Positions 1-12,426 of a DNA stretch of 64,000 nucleotides are shown here, in pieces. A model generated the notes under the pieces. That model ran no database searches. It saw only the letters and a list, made by a program, of their open reading frames with translations, and was not told the DNA's origin. Source of the stretch: Castanea sativa. Lineage: Eukaryota; Streptophyta; Magnoliopsida; Fagales; Fagaceae. Where the stretch lies: NCBI RefSeq assembly GCF_040712315.1, contig NC_134021.1:45881501-45945500 (forward strand), in the 5' to 3' direction. Within the stretch, counting starts at the first letter, position 1. Every line of letters begins with the position of its first letter. The position numbers and the translations under genes were made by a program.

Positions 1-490
1 CAATTATCTTAAACCATTATCTTGAACAATTATCTTGTGGATAAATCCCTTAAAATAGATCTTTATAAAGTTTAGATTATCCACAATTTTATTATTATCT
101 TATCATCCCTTTTATTCCTATGCATGCATCTCTATCTTAAACACTAATTATCAACCAATCACAAAATTATTTAATTAATTTTAATAGTTTGACCAATCAG
201 AATTAATTTAAATTAATCGTGTGTGGTCAACTTTTCCTAGACACAATGCATATGAACCGTGCGAACTTGATCATGCGATATCTTTCGATCCGATGGTCCG
301 ATTTAGAAATTAGAAACACCGTTGCGACTGTTAGAATCTTAAGATCGTTTTCATGATATGTAATGAATGACATGATGCATGTAATGCAAGAATAGAATGA
401 TGCATGTGATGCAACTATGATTTTTTTTTTTTGGTACATGAATGGTCATTCGAGTTATTCTCCTGGATTAAATCATGGGATGCAAAATTG
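1..490. other. Gene-free AT-rich DNA, possible 3' part of an LTR
   Basis: No coding sequence is supported. The stretch has short near-repeats of 'caattatctt' at its left edge and ends in 'gagtgtctaca' (about 491-501), which resembles the TGTCTACA ends of some plant gypsy LTRs. The left end would lie outside the window, so the LTR idea cannot be tested here. Confidence 0.25.
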
Positions 491-499
491 AGTGTCTAC

Positions 500-885
500 A
501 ATAACCTAGAGGGAATAGAATGAAATCATTTTATGAAAATACTTTATTAGACCCCTATTTTAAAATAAAGGGTTGAATATATAAGGTATTTTGGAAGTTT
601 TAGTAAAAAATTCATTAAATCTAATTTCATTCCCTCCCATTCCTCCCAATTTCGGGGAAATAAAAATTTGAGATTTTAAAGAAATAAAGAGGAATGAGTG
701 TTCCCTCCTACATATTCCATTCCCTCCCACTTAAACTCCCACATAAGGAAATGGACTTTCCATTCCCTCCATTAAAACTCCTAAACAATGGAAGGAAAGA
801 ATATTCTAAAATTATTCTTTTTATTCCTTTCCATTTTATTTCATTCCCTCCTCCCAAACAAGGGCTAGTTCAGTTTACAAACCAC
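500..885. mobile_element. MITE-like element (inverted ends)
   Basis: The left part carries a 'gagggaatagaatgaaat' motif near 510 and the right part its near reverse complement, 'atttcattccctcc', near 837-850. The interior is AT-rich, has many 'cattccctcc' motifs and has no coding potential. This is the layout of a small non-autonomous DNA transposon. Exact ends and a target-site duplication were not found, so the limits are approximate. Confidence 0.4.
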
Positions 886-899
886 ACATTTTGGTAATT

Positions 900-1960
900 T
901 AGGTTGTTAGGTGATGCGTTCATGTGTTGACGCATTCTTTTATGCTTTGAGAAATTGCCCTACAAAATGAAGATGTTTCAAAGGAACTCTCAGTGTGCGT
1001 TTTTGGTGAAATTTTTTTTTAAGGATTTTGGGAATGAGTTGAATTGGAAATGTTTTGTGTTTTCTACTTTGATTTTAGGCAAAACTAAACCGTTTTGGAA
1101 GCTGGCAGCAGTGCTTTTGCTTTCTTTTAAACAACATTGTTTGTATGATTGATTTGGCAACCCAAAAAAAAAAATTTGTTTGAGATTTTGGAAAAATTGA
1201 CCCATGGGTAGTGGGCCAAATCGAACATTAACTAACTCTCTCACAGTCTCCTTGTGGTGCTTAAACAATGTGTTTCATTAGCTCATAAACTATGAAGTCA
1301 GAAGCATGAAGCTTCAAGGCGCAATAGAAGAGTGGATCCAAAGACATACATACATACGGTGCGTTTCGACTGTCAATGGCTATTGCCTTTGCGTTTGCAT
1401 TTGCAGCTGCCACAATAACTCATCTCTTCTTTGCTTTGGTAACTGCTGTTGTTTCTGATCAACTACTTTCTTTCCATTGTTTTCATTAAAAAAAATCAAT
1501 TAATTTAAGGGTATGTAAATTTCATGCTTAATGCTTTGTTTGATTGCCTAGAAAGGATAGGAAAATAAAACAAAGTTCAAATTTTTAGCCTTACCTTATC
1601 TCAATACTTTCTTTAATTCCCTAGAATTTAAGTGTAGGGCAAAAAAAAACATGTTCAGGTTTTTACATGCTTTTTTTAATTGCATCAAAATGATTTATTC
1701 TTTATTTGGTTAACACCAAAATGTTGCTTTTTAATTGCATTACCTCCATAGGAAAAAGGTAAATAAAGGAAAAATTCTACTTTGGGATGCAGCAATGTAT
1801 TGCACTGTTTTAGTGTTTGTATATAGTACTATAAGGCTGCCATTTATTAATTGTTTATTTGTGCCTTTTGAAAGTTGAGTTTAGAATTAGGTAATTAGAG
1901 CATTCATAATGAGGTATTTTTATTTTTATTTGTTAAATCCAAACTTTTTTTGAAAAAGTT
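900..1960. other. Intergenic, no gene seen
   Basis: Only short chance reading frames occur. Near 1898 the sequence 'gagcattcataatg' resembles the ends of the GAGCATT-type elements at 44.66 and 46.30 kb, so a truncated copy may start here just before the LINE. Confidence 0.4.
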
Positions 1961-2498
1961 TCTTTGTCACTAAGAAAGGTGCTCCTCCACATTCTCTTAG
2001 GCTGTAGAACTGTCGTTCCTTCTAGTAATGCTTTTTATCCTCAGGTAACAATGTTATCTATAGGGCTAGTGGTTTTCTTTGTTCTTTCGAGGTTGGGGAA
2101 ACCGTTTTTTTCCTTTTTTCTTCTCCTGTTTTTCTTTTTTCTTCAAGTAAACGTTGATCTTTTTTCCTGCTCCTTTCGAGTATTGCACTTCATGGATGAT
2201 CTTACAAAACACTGAAACTGTCTATCTCTTTCGAAAAGAGAAGGCGATGATATTTGTTTCAGAAAAGATCGGTATTCGAAAGAGCATGTCATAGCAGCAA
2301 TGTTTTTAACCCAACATGCCCTCAATATGGATGCGGTGGCCAGGACTTTCAAACCGTTGTGGCGAGCTCAAAATGGTTTTAAAATCAGCAATGAAGGTGA
2401 GCACAAGGTTCTTTTTGTTTTTGATAACAAAGAGGATGTAGATAGAATTCTGGCTAGTGAACCTTGGAGTTTTGACAAATCCTTAATTGTATTGCAGA

Positions 2499-2506
2499 GG
2501 TACGAT
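2499..2506. repeat. hAT target-site duplication, left copy (GGTACGAT)
   Basis: The 8-bp GGTACGAT lies immediately left of the hAT element and recurs exactly at 5660-5667. Eight base pairs is the standard hAT duplication length. In the LINE the duplicated bases encode part of 'RYD'. Confidence 0.9.
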
Positions 2507-5500
2507 CTATGAAGCACGAGTGCGGGTGCGGATGCGGGTGCGGGACTCGGCAATTTTTGAAAAAGGTGGGTGCGGGTGCGGCGGGACTCGGCAATTAAAA
2601 ATATTTTTATTTATATTTTTAATATATTACTAAGCATACTTTTTCACATTATATAAATATATACCAAATTTAAGAGCAACAGTAGATAATAACTAAAACA
2701 TGATGTTCATAAATTAAATACAACCCACAAGATTGAAACTAAAACATTCCATGATGTTCAGAAATTAGAATACAACTCATAAGTTTGAAACTAAAACTAA
2801 ATAAAAGACAATCAACAAGACAATCAAATCCCAACATCTTCATCATCAAGATCAATAGATTCACTTCGAACTTCACTTTCACTAGTAGTAGCACTAGTGC
2901 TAACATTCCCAATAACTATGGCCTCCAACTCTGGCTCATCAAGAGTAAGGGTTGCACTCTCAAGAATTCTAGCTCCTCCATGTATGTCGCTCTCATTCCA
3001 AGAGTCTCCTCCAATGTCCCACATCTTTGTTGTTGTATGTATGTACTCCTCATTGCGCCTTGACAAGAGTCGAAGATTAGAATGCACATATACCAAATCA
3101 TCAGCACGTGCAGGAGCCATTTTGTTTCTTTTTAAGGAATGAATGAAATTGTATGTGCTCCAATTCCTCTCAGCACATGAGGATGAACAAGGTTGTCCAA
3201 GAAGCTTAAGGGCAAGGGTTTGAAGAGCTGGAAATGCGGTGCCATGGTATTGCCACCAAACCAAAGGTTGTAAGATCCACCTATCTGTCAAGGCAGCTGG
3301 TGAAGGAAACCTCCCTCCTGAAAATGCTGCAAACTCAAACTTCACCACACTTAATTCATTCCCATCTTCAAAGTATCGATCTAAACACTTGCTCCTTTCC
3401 ATAGAAATTTCATAATCTCGATGTGGAGCAACGCGTTTTGGATTTTCCGAAAGCCATTCAATGGAGTAATACCTAGAGTTAAAGATTAAAAAACAAATAT
3501 AAATAAAAGGTGTGTTTTACTAGAAAGGGGAACTAAAGAAAATAAAAAATAAATGTACTTACTTAGGATTTAAGGAATGAGCTAAGCAATGTAGTGGTGT
3601 ACAGTTTTTAGTCCATCAATCAATGAGTATATCATACACCACACTCCAAAATGAGCAATGCTGATCATCTTCCAAGCCTTCGTGCCGATATATTACTGCT
3701 TTCAGTGTTTTTTGCTGCACAAATATTCTTCAAAGCTAGATTGAGAGTGTGGACAACGCAGGGTGTCCAAAATATTTTAGGATACTCACTTTCAATAAGA
3801 GATCCAGCAGCCTTCATCACACTAGCATTATCAGTGATGACTTGGACAACTTTTTCATGTCCAATCTCTTTTATAGCATCCTTCAACACCCCAGCAATAT
3901 AATGTTTGTCTTTGAATTCACCTGACCCATCAATTGCCTTTATAAACACCTTTGGACCCCATCCGATACAACCATAATATTAATAAGAGGCCTCCTTTGT
4001 GGATCGGACCATCCATCGAAACTATACTTACACTATTTTCAAGCCAAAAGTCCTTAATTGGTTTCAAAAAGTCCTTCAACATGAGCTCTTTCTTTTTGCA
4101 AAAGTGTTGTTCTCAAAGCATTGTATCCGGGAGGAACATAACCCTAATGCTTTATGAGTAAGATATGCATAGGAATTACGATAATATGGGTTCCTTGCAA
4201 AGTTAAACGGAAGCCCGGCGGTGTAAAACATCCTAGCAATTGTACTATCCAACTCATGTCTAGCACTATTCGGTATGCTTTCTCCAAAGTATTATTCCGA
4301 CCACCATCCTCGTCTTACCATCACTCCGATTTGGACTATCACTCCTATCATGTCTCCGAAGTTGGGAAATAGGTATAGGCCCACGGCACCTGGGAGGTGG
4401 GGGTAAGAGGTGACTTCTCCGTTCTCTCTCTAACTTATCATTCTCAATTTTATCATACATTTGCTGTATTTCTAGCCTATGACTCGGTGTCACCTTAGGG
4501 CACGGTTTAATTCCTTTATTAGGAATTTTTAACAAATGAGCCTTAACCCTAGAATAAGATCCCATATAAACTACACCACAATAATTGCACTTAAAGTATG
4601 TGTTTCCCACGATTTAACGGATGCACCGAATTTGGTTTTTCTACTTTAGTCACATACTGCCAAAGAGAAGATTCATCATTTGGCATTTCTTGATTAGACG
4701 AAGGTGAAGTTTCTGTGCTAGTAACTTCGTCCATTGCAAATTTAATAGATTGAATTTAACCTACAAATAATAACTATTAACTAAATAAATTTAGAATAAA
4801 TCAAACCAAGTTCACAGATTCACAGATTCATAGATTCACAGTTCATGATATTAACCAAGTTCACAGATTCACAAACTATTATTCTCAACTCAAACTATTA
4901 TTTGATAACTATTAACTAAATAAAACTAAGAATTTGAGTTGAGAATACTTTGAGAAAATTCACAAGTTCACAGATTCACAAACTAAGATTCACAAATCGC
5001 ATTCACAAATCACAAAACAAACTAAATCAAACTAAGATTGAAAGTGAAAGCTTTATTAATATCAATACCTGAGTTGAGACTTGAGAATGCGTGAGAGAGA
5101 GTTGAGAATGCGTGAGAGAGATTGAAAGTGAAAGGCTGAAGCTTGAACAGGGGAGATGGAGAGAGTAAAGGCAGAGATGGAGGGCTGAAGCTCGAAGGCA
5201 AAGACCAAAGAGTGAAGGCAGAGATGGAGGGCAGAGCACACAGCTGAGAGCAGAGAGGCAGAGAGCTTAGCTATGAAGAGCATGGATGAAATTTTTTTTA
5301 TTTGGTGAAGTGAGAATGAAGTGTTCTGTTTTGGTTGAAGTAGGGTTAGGTTAAGTTCATACGGTGCGTTTCGCACCTTTTTTTTTTTTTTTTGAATTTC
5401 AGCCTGAATCGGCTGTATCGGGCTAAACCGGAAATTTCGGCAGTTTCGCCCGATACTGACCGATTCGGCGCGATTCCGCCCGAGTCAGCGCGAATCGCGC

Positions 5501-5659
5501 CGAGTCCATGCCACGTCGGCGCGAAAAGGCAGATGCCACGTGGCCGACGCGGCCGAACGCCGCACCGACGCGCGAGCGGCGGCGTCCCTCGCGCGTCGGC
5601 GAGTCCCGCCGCGTCGGACGCGGGTGTAGCACCTCCGGTGCCGCGTCCGTGCATCCCAG
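2507..5659 (-). mobile_element. hAT (Ac-like) DNA transposon, 3153 bp
   Basis: The element begins CTATGAAGCACGAGTGCGG. Its right end, read on the other strand, is CTGGGATGCACGGACGCGG, giving imperfect terminal inverted repeats of about 19 bp. The exact 8-bp duplication GGTACGAT flanks it. The interior encodes a decayed transposase on the minus strand. The right subterminal 270 bp (about 5395-5659) is strikingly GC- and CpG-rich, and the left end has repeated 'gtgcggg' motifs, as expected for subterminal transposase-binding regions. The same ends occur in the shorter element at 63142-63980. Confidence 0.9.
2824..4734 (-). pseudogene. hAT transposase (BED finger, DUF659, hAT dimerisation), degenerate
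   Basis: Read on the minus strand, the frame begins near ATG 4734. It gives a BED-type zinc finger ('YFKCNYCGVVYMGSYSRVKAH', about 4530-4600), then a DUF659-like block ('VVQVITDNASVMKAAG', about 3808-3855; 'TPCVVHTLNLALKNI', about 3727-3771), then the C-terminal dimerisation region ('LGQPCSSSCAERNWSTY', about 3150-3200), with a stop at 2824. A frameshift near 4612 separates the N-terminus from the finger, and other breaks lie between blocks. An AT-rich gap at about 3475-3565 bounded by a GTAAGT-like donor may be an intron. The enzyme would cut and join the terminal repeats; this copy looks inactive. Confidence 0.8.
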
Positions 5660-5667
5660 GGTACGAT
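5660..5667. repeat. hAT target-site duplication, right copy (GGTACGAT)
   Basis: Exact second copy of the 8-bp duplication. The next base resumes LINE ORF1 in the frame left at 2506. Confidence 0.9.
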
Positions 5668-6791
5668 AAACATACCCCCCTCAAAGACCTAAGTTTCAAT
5701 AAATTCTCTTTCTGGGTCCAAGTGCACAATATCCCCATAAGTTATAGGAACAGATCAGTAGCAAAGGATGTTTATGCAGCCATTGGTTTGGTAGATTGTT
5801 CAACTGCAAATTCGGAAAGTGAGGGTGGAAGTTACATTCGTGTAAGGGTGACTCTTGACGTTTTCCAACCTCTCCGCCGAGGAAGGATTATTAAGCTAGA
5901 GGAAGGTGAGAAGGTTTGGGTCAATTTCAAGTATAAGCGCTTGCCTAATATCTGTTATTGGTGTGGTTGTCTTGACCACGGAGACAAGGAGTGTGATATT
6001 TAGATTCAGAGCAAAGGTACTCTCCAAGTAACATCCCAACAATTTGGTTCATGGATTCGGGTGATCCTAACTGGTCCACCAAGGAAAAATGTTGTCCATG
6101 TATCGGGGTTCTAAGATGACAGGAAGGAAAACATCTCGACACAACAGCAACAGGCTAACAAGACAGGTCCCGTCCCGGTGCCACCAACAGAAACAGTGAA
6201 CAGAGCATATAAGGAAAATATTGATATGGAGGCAGATTTTGTGGAAGTTCCAAATTCTGATCCCCACGAGTCCACGATTTTTAAAAATACTTTCATTCCT
6301 GTTTTCCAGGATCTCAAAAATAAAGGAGATTCCTTTTCTCAAATATTGAAGGATATTGATGATGATCTCAAGATAAATGGGAACTCCTTAAATCAAGCAC
6401 ATGGCGAGGCTATCAATCCACATAAGGAAATATCTCCACTTTTTGATTTGGGCTCTTTAGGAAATGATCTATTTGTAAGTCAGAGTGTGTCACGTACTCC
6501 AACTCTAGTACCCCCTCTCCACTAGACTCATGTACCACCCCTCCACAACATAACTAACACTCTGCTGGTATCTAAAGCCTCTGATGGTACAACCCAAGTC
6601 AAGAGGAAGCGTCTCCCTCACACAGTTGTGGGCACCTAGATCACCAAAGAAGATTATGTTTGCTCAAAACATCCTATGGACATGGCACATGATCATAATG
6701 AGTTACCTAGTAAAAAAATTATGGTTTCACACTATGATAAAGAAAATCAATTTGAATTGATGGAGGCTGGGTTCCAGCTCCGTCAGGAGCA

Positions 6792-9700
6792 ATGAGTTGT
6801 GTAACTTGGAACTACAGGGGGGCTTAGGAACCAACTCGCAGTTCAAGAGCTTGTGAATTTGGTGCAAGCAAAAGCTCCCTCTGTCATGTTCTTAGCCAAA
6901 ACACTGGCACACAAATCAAGGCTAGATTACGTAAAGGATCGGATTCATTTTGATAAGAAATTCTTAGTTCAAAGACAAAATAAAGGAGGAGGTCTGGTGA
7001 TGTATTGGAAAAATGATACCGAGGTTGATGTAGTCTTATCATCACTGAAATATATTGATGCTACGATCAACAAAAGTTCCAAGGATGCTTGGCGATTCAC
7101 TGGCTTTTACGGTAAACCAGAAACACACAAAAGACATGAGTCATGGGACCTACTACGGTATTTACACGGTCAAAATTCCTTACCATGGCTTTGCGCCGGC
7201 GACTTTAATGAGATCACCAAACAGTCGAAAAAATTAAGGGGAAGATTAAGACCTCATAACCAAATGCAGATTTTTAGAGAAGCTCTAGATGAATATGAAT
7301 TGATGGATTTGGGATTCAAGGGTTCTCATTTTACATGGAGCAAACAATATCGAAGTGGGGCATCAATCTAGGAGCGATTTGACAGAGCAGTGGTTTAGCT
7401 TGATTGGTTCACAAAATTCTCTACCACTCGGGTTCACCACATTGACAGTACAACATCTGACCATTAAATGTTGTGGATCGACTTATCAGACCTGGACTTT
7501 CAGCCAAAAAAGAAAGTATTCAGGTTCAAACAAATGTGGTTAGCGGATAAAGGTTGTGGTGAAACAGTTGAAGGGGTATGGCAAGCTAGCTATGGTGGAG
7601 CTGAGAACCTGAAGGTGATTCGAAAATTAGAGAATTGTGGTAAGGAGTTGACAAGGTGGAGTCGGGACTATTTTGGCAATGTCCGAAAAGAGTTGGAAAA
7701 CAAAAATTAAATCAAGCTGAAAGACTAGCAGTGCAAGGAGGGAACCCCTTTCGGATTGTACAATTAAAGAAGGATATAAACACACTCATGGGAAAGAAGA
7801 AAGGATATGGAGGCAGAGGGCACGCACTATTTATATTAAAGAGGGGGACCGAAATACTCTGTTTTTTCACTACCGAGCAACCCAGAGAAAACACAAGAAC
7901 TGCATATCGGGTATTCACAACCAAGCAAATGAAAGGTGCGCTGAAAAGGACTAGATTTCCGAGAGTTTCTTGGAATTTAACAAGCAATTATTTACATCAT
8001 CAAACCCAGAAGTTTTGGCGGCAAAACTAAACTCCATCCTTCAGATTGTCACCGAGGTTATGAATAATATGCTGATTGGTGAGTTTCAAGCTTAAGAAGT
8101 TGAGGCCACAATAAAACAGATGGCTTCACTTAAAGCTCCGGGACTAGACGGAATGCCTCACCTATTTTATCAAAAAATTTGGGACTTGGTAAGAGGTGAT
8201 ATTATTGATAATGTTTTGAATTTTCTGAATTCAAGTTCTTTGCCTAATCCATTAAATCATACTTTCATTACCTTGATCCCAAAAACAAAAAATTCGAAGA
8301 GGGTTTTTGAGTTTCGACCCATTAGTCTGTGCAATGTATTGTATAAAAAATTTTCAAAGGTAGTAGCAAATAGACTGAAAAGAGTGTTACCTCACATTAT
8401 TTCTGAACATCAAAGTGCTTTTCTTAAGGTTCGCTTGATCACTGATAATATCCTGGTGGCTTTTGAGACACTGCATTACATGAAAAATCATAACTCAAGG
8501 AACTCGGGTTTTATGGCTCTCAAGATAGACATGAGTAAAGCCTATGATCAGGTTGAATGGTCCTTCTTGAAAGATGTCATGTTGCAAATGGGTTTTAATG
8601 AGTGATGGGTGGCTCTAGTCATCAAACGCATCACTACGGTGACATATTCCATCTTGATCAATGGAGAACCAAATGGAAATTTTAAACCAAGTAGAGGTAT
8701 TCGTCAAGGGGATCTTCTTCAAGGGGGTCCTCTTTCCCCATACCTTTTCTTGTTGTGCTCAAAGGGTCTCCATAGATTAATACAAAAAGTGGCTTGCAAT
8801 GGTGAAATAAAAGGTGTATCTTTTTGTCGTAATGGACCAAAACTAACACACTTGCTCTTTGCAGATAATAGTCTGTTGTTTTGCACGGCTACTACCCAAG
8901 AATGTCAAAAGGTGTTGGAGATTCTTTCTTCCTATGAGAGGGTCTCAGGGCAAAGATTAAATAAAGACAAGACAACTCTCTTTTTTAGTAAATCTACGCC
9001 TATTGATACATAAAATCAAATTATGGCAGACCTCAGGGTTTCAGAACTAAAGCAATATGAAGATTATTTGGGTTTACCAGCCATGGTGGGGAGGAATAAA
9101 AAAGCAAGCATTGAAAAATTAAAACAAAGGGTATGGAAGAGATTGCAGGGTTGGGAAGGAAAACTATTGTCTCAGGCAGGGAGAGAAGTCCTTATCAAAT
9201 CAGTAATTCAAGCAATCCCCACATACACGATGAGTTGCTTCAAGCTCCCGATTACTTTGTGCCATGAAATTGAATCACTCGTTTGGAAGTTTTGGTGGGG
9301 TCAAAGGGAGGATAGGAGGAAAGTCCATTGGGAGAAATAGGATGACATGTGTAAAAATAAAGATCAAGGAGGGATGGGTTTTAAGAATCTCACAATGTTT
9401 AATGAGGCCATGTTAGCCAAGTTAGCTTGGAGACTCCTTCATGATGACAATTCCCTTTTTTATAGAGTTTTCAAGGCACATTTCTTCCCCACCAAGTCTA
9501 TCCTTGAGGCAAAAGTTTCATCTTCGACTTCGTATGCCTGGAAAAGCATACTCAAAGGGAGAGAAGTCATCTCAAAGGGTGCAATGTGGAGAGTGGGTGA
9601 TGGGAAGCAAATTAAGATATGGGGTGATAACTGGTTACCCTCAAAGAGCAAGGCCAAAGTCACATCACCTCTGTTGTACGGGCAAGAGAATTTCTTGGTA

Positions 9701-10345
9701 GCAGTCTTGATCAATAAGTCTACTAGAAGTTGGCGAAATGATGTCATTGCTCATGTATTTGAAATAGCAAAAGTAGCAGTCATTAAAGGCATTCCCCTGA
9801 GTTCGTCCAACCAAAAAGACAAGCTCATTTGGCCCTTTACTCCTTTAGGCTAATACTCAGTAAAATCGAGTTATCAGTTTTTACTTAAGGGAGTTGCACT
9901 GAATTAGTTGACAGCCAATGATTCGGCTTTCTAGAAGAAATTATGGGCACTAGAAATTCCTAACATAGTGAAGAATTTTGTTTGGCGAGCTTGCACGGAA
10001 GCTCTACCAACGAAAGCCAACTTATGCCGCAAGAAAATTGCCCAAGATGTGCTGTGTGAGAGCTGTAAGGTGAGGAATGAGGATGGCTCACATGCTGTTT
10101 TCTTTTGTTCTAATGTGCGGGAAGCTTAGAGGTCTGATCCACTGTGGAGTTGGCTCTCAGCATTGGAAGGAAAATTAGAAAAAGATGTTTTTACACACGC
10201 ATTCGCAGAGAACAAAGACCCAGCATTGCTAGCTTTCACGGGGTGGGCATTTTGGAACCGAAGAAATCAGACTCGATTCAAGGAAGCTGTGTGTCCGCTG
10301 TTGAGGGCTATTTTTTCGGCCCACATGGCATTACTTCATTGGCAA
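6792..10345 (+). pseudogene. LINE ORF2 (endonuclease - reverse transcriptase), broken
   Basis: ORF2 begins at ATG 6792 ('MSCVTWNYRG'), overlapping the ORF1 stop. Blocks in order: apurinic-type endonuclease (about 6853-7480; 'WLCAGDFNEI' near 7188, 'SHFTWS' near 7325), reverse transcriptase (about 8120-9000; 'SLKAPGLDG', 'FRPISLCNVLYK', 'ALKIDMSKAYDQVEW'), then the thumb and linker ('FWWGQRE', near 9288), and a zinc-binding C-terminus (about 9940-10110; 'VWRACTEALPTKANL'). Stops or shifts at about 6822, 7371, 7708, 8603, 9013, 9340 and 9853 break it. The catalytic FADD box reads FADN at about 8860, so even the polymerase site is mutated. Function lost. Confidence 0.85.
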
Positions 10346-11591
10346 CTCATGCCACATCAACATATTATTGGTTTTTTGGGTAAATCTCATTTAACTACAT
10401 GGGTTGAGTTCACATGGCCCGCGAGATCCTTACTTCAAGAAATGGATTCATGATCCACATTTCCTCTTCATCAATTGGGATCATAACCCCACGACATCAT
10501 CAACATCAACACATGGATCGGGCTTAAGCAATGAATCAAAGCTCACGGCCCATATTACCTCTCTCATACTCATGGCAAGCGGCTTCTTCAACAAAAGCTC
10601 ATATTTACATAAAATGACAACAAAACCCGAGGTACGTCATCTCATCTTCGGCTTATGATCCAAGTTCATAAGTTTCTTTAGGAAAACTTTGGAAGTCGTG
10701 GTTTGGAGGGCCAAGAGGTATATTCAGTAAAGCTTCATCGGTTTAAAGTTGATAAAAGAGACATGTTGCTTGGCATGTCTTCTCCAACTCTCTGAACTTT
10801 GCTGAGTTTGTATGTAGCAAGTAACATATGATAAGCATCTCTTATCACATAGCACTTTAGATGATAAATTCCCCATTGCTCTTTTTCTAAAATTTAATAT
10901 TCATCATATGATAAATACTCAATATTCACAGCCATATAATTGCTGAGAAAATAACTGTTCATTCAATCCCCAGCTGTTACTATACAAATTTGGAAACTTC
11001 ATTATATTATTCTACATAAATCTTATTACTACTTTCAGCTAAAATCCAACTCAAACACATGGCCTAATCTGATTAGCTATCTTTAATCTCCAACTATATA
11101 TAAAATATTCATGATATCTCTAATACCCAGTTGCTATCTGCCACAATCAGACCATATATTTCTCTGCCAGTTGCCAAAGCAGAACATTAAATACTCTTTT
11201 TGCTCACCAAGATTAAGTCACAACACAATGAGACCTTAACTAGATCTCTAAAGCTTCGTTAACTTTCAACCAACCATTCTATTACCTACTAGAAATGTGT
11301 TGTAATGGAACCTTGCACCAAAAACACAAACACCCAAAAGGGAAACATTTCCAGTAGAACTCTAGCAGTGTATTCAGCACTTGACACCTAGTTGAAAGTG
11401 ATATCATCGGCCATTTAATGCTGAAATCCTAGCAACCAACTACTATACCCAAAATAGCAAGATATCCTTGAAAGAGATCTTACCATTTTCAGCCAAATCC
11501 ATAAAATAAATGCTGAATGTCCTCTCCAGCCATCTGAAATCACCCAGCTAACCTCATCTGCTTCTGCTCAAAGCAACAACTGTCTTATAAC

Positions 11592-11627
11592 AGCTGTGAC
11601 AGCTATCTCATGATAGCTGTCATAGCT
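11592..11627. repeat. Inverted repeat (long hairpin)
   Basis: A perfect 11-bp stem, TGACAGCTATC / GATAGCTGTCA, surrounds the 4-nt loop TCAT. After one mismatch it extends by an AGCT on each side. Confidence 0.8.
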
Positions 11628-12426
11628 TTTCTTGACAGTTGGGACAGCTTTTTCAAAGCAGATGTAATAGCTGACCCAGCAGCCTTAGCATTACTGATTT
11701 TTCACGTTTGGCTAAAACCAAAACTAACTAAAGTAACTATCTTTTTCTTGCCAAAATACCTTCCTTTTCTGCTGTTCTTTCCCCAGTAGCTCTTACCCAA
11801 AACAACAAGAACATCTTAAAGCTAAACATATCATTTTTGGTCAAATCTTAGGATGGATTCTCTGAAGATTCATTACTATTTGGGGCAGATTTTGACTAAG
11901 ATTATTTGCTAAACCCCCCCCCCCCTTAAACTCAGCTAAATAGAACCCACCATCAACACCTCAAAGGGGAAACCAAGGGAGAAGAACAACTCTCTCAAAA
12001 AACTTCTCTATTCTCTCTCCCTCCAATTATCTTCTTAAGCTTTTAATGAAGTTCTGAGATTTTAATTTCCAAATTAAGAACAAAACTCTTTTGCCCTTAG
12101 CTCATAAATGGTCTTCATAAGCCTTTATCCATTCTTTAGTAGACTTACCCAGCAGCCCTGCTAAACTCTTTCTCTCTCACTGCCCATACTACCAAATGAC
12201 TCATTACTTACTACATACACTCTTTCTAAGCTACATATACTCTCTCTAAGACCACACCCCTAGCTCTCAAATACTCCCTTACTCCCCACTTATGAGCTCT
12301 TTATAAGCTCCTGTTCATCCCAGCAATAAATCCCAACAACATTGCTAAACACACTACAGCACTATTACCCCTTTTATGCTCATTCTCTCACTCTCCATAT
12401 TCAGAAAGTACACCTATCTTATTGCT

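Larger units (their letters stand above)
2192..6795 (+). pseudogene. LINE ORF1 (DUF4283 / CCHC zinc knuckle), broken, split by hAT
   Basis: ORF1 starts at ATG 2192, hits a TGA at 2213-2215 where the family would have tryptophan, and is clear again from about 2300 ('EPWSFDKSLIVLQRYD'). It resumes after the hAT element at 5668 in the same frame ('KHTPLKDLSFNKFSFWVQVH'). The two halves form the DUF4283 domain and then a zinc knuckle, CYWCGCLDHGDKEC, near 5952-5995. A TAG at 6001 breaks the frame again. The original stop is the TGA at 6793-6795, which overlaps the ORF2 start as ATGA. The family role is RNA binding in the retrotransposition particle. Certainly non-functional. Confidence 0.8.
1965..10400 (+). 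mobile_element. L1-type LINE, degenerate, interrupted by a hAT transposon
   Basis: This is a non-LTR retrotransposon with a pyrimidine-rich leader, ORF1 (nucleic-acid-binding protein) and ORF2 (endonuclease, reverse transcriptase, zinc-binding C-terminus). Both frames have several stops and frameshifts, so the copy is dead. A hAT transposon (2507-5659) sits inside ORF1; with it removed, the LINE is about 5.3 kb. The 5' limit is an estimate. The 3' limit is where recognisable ORF2 sequence ends; no poly(A) tail or target-site duplication was found, so the 3' end may be truncated or replaced. Confidence 0.85.

Noticed and set aside
5392..6003. A 203-codon plus-strand open frame starting in GC-rich DNA
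   Set aside because: It is an accidental fusion of the hAT element's right end with LINE ORF1 after the insertion point at 5660; only the part from about 5668 is real LINE sequence.
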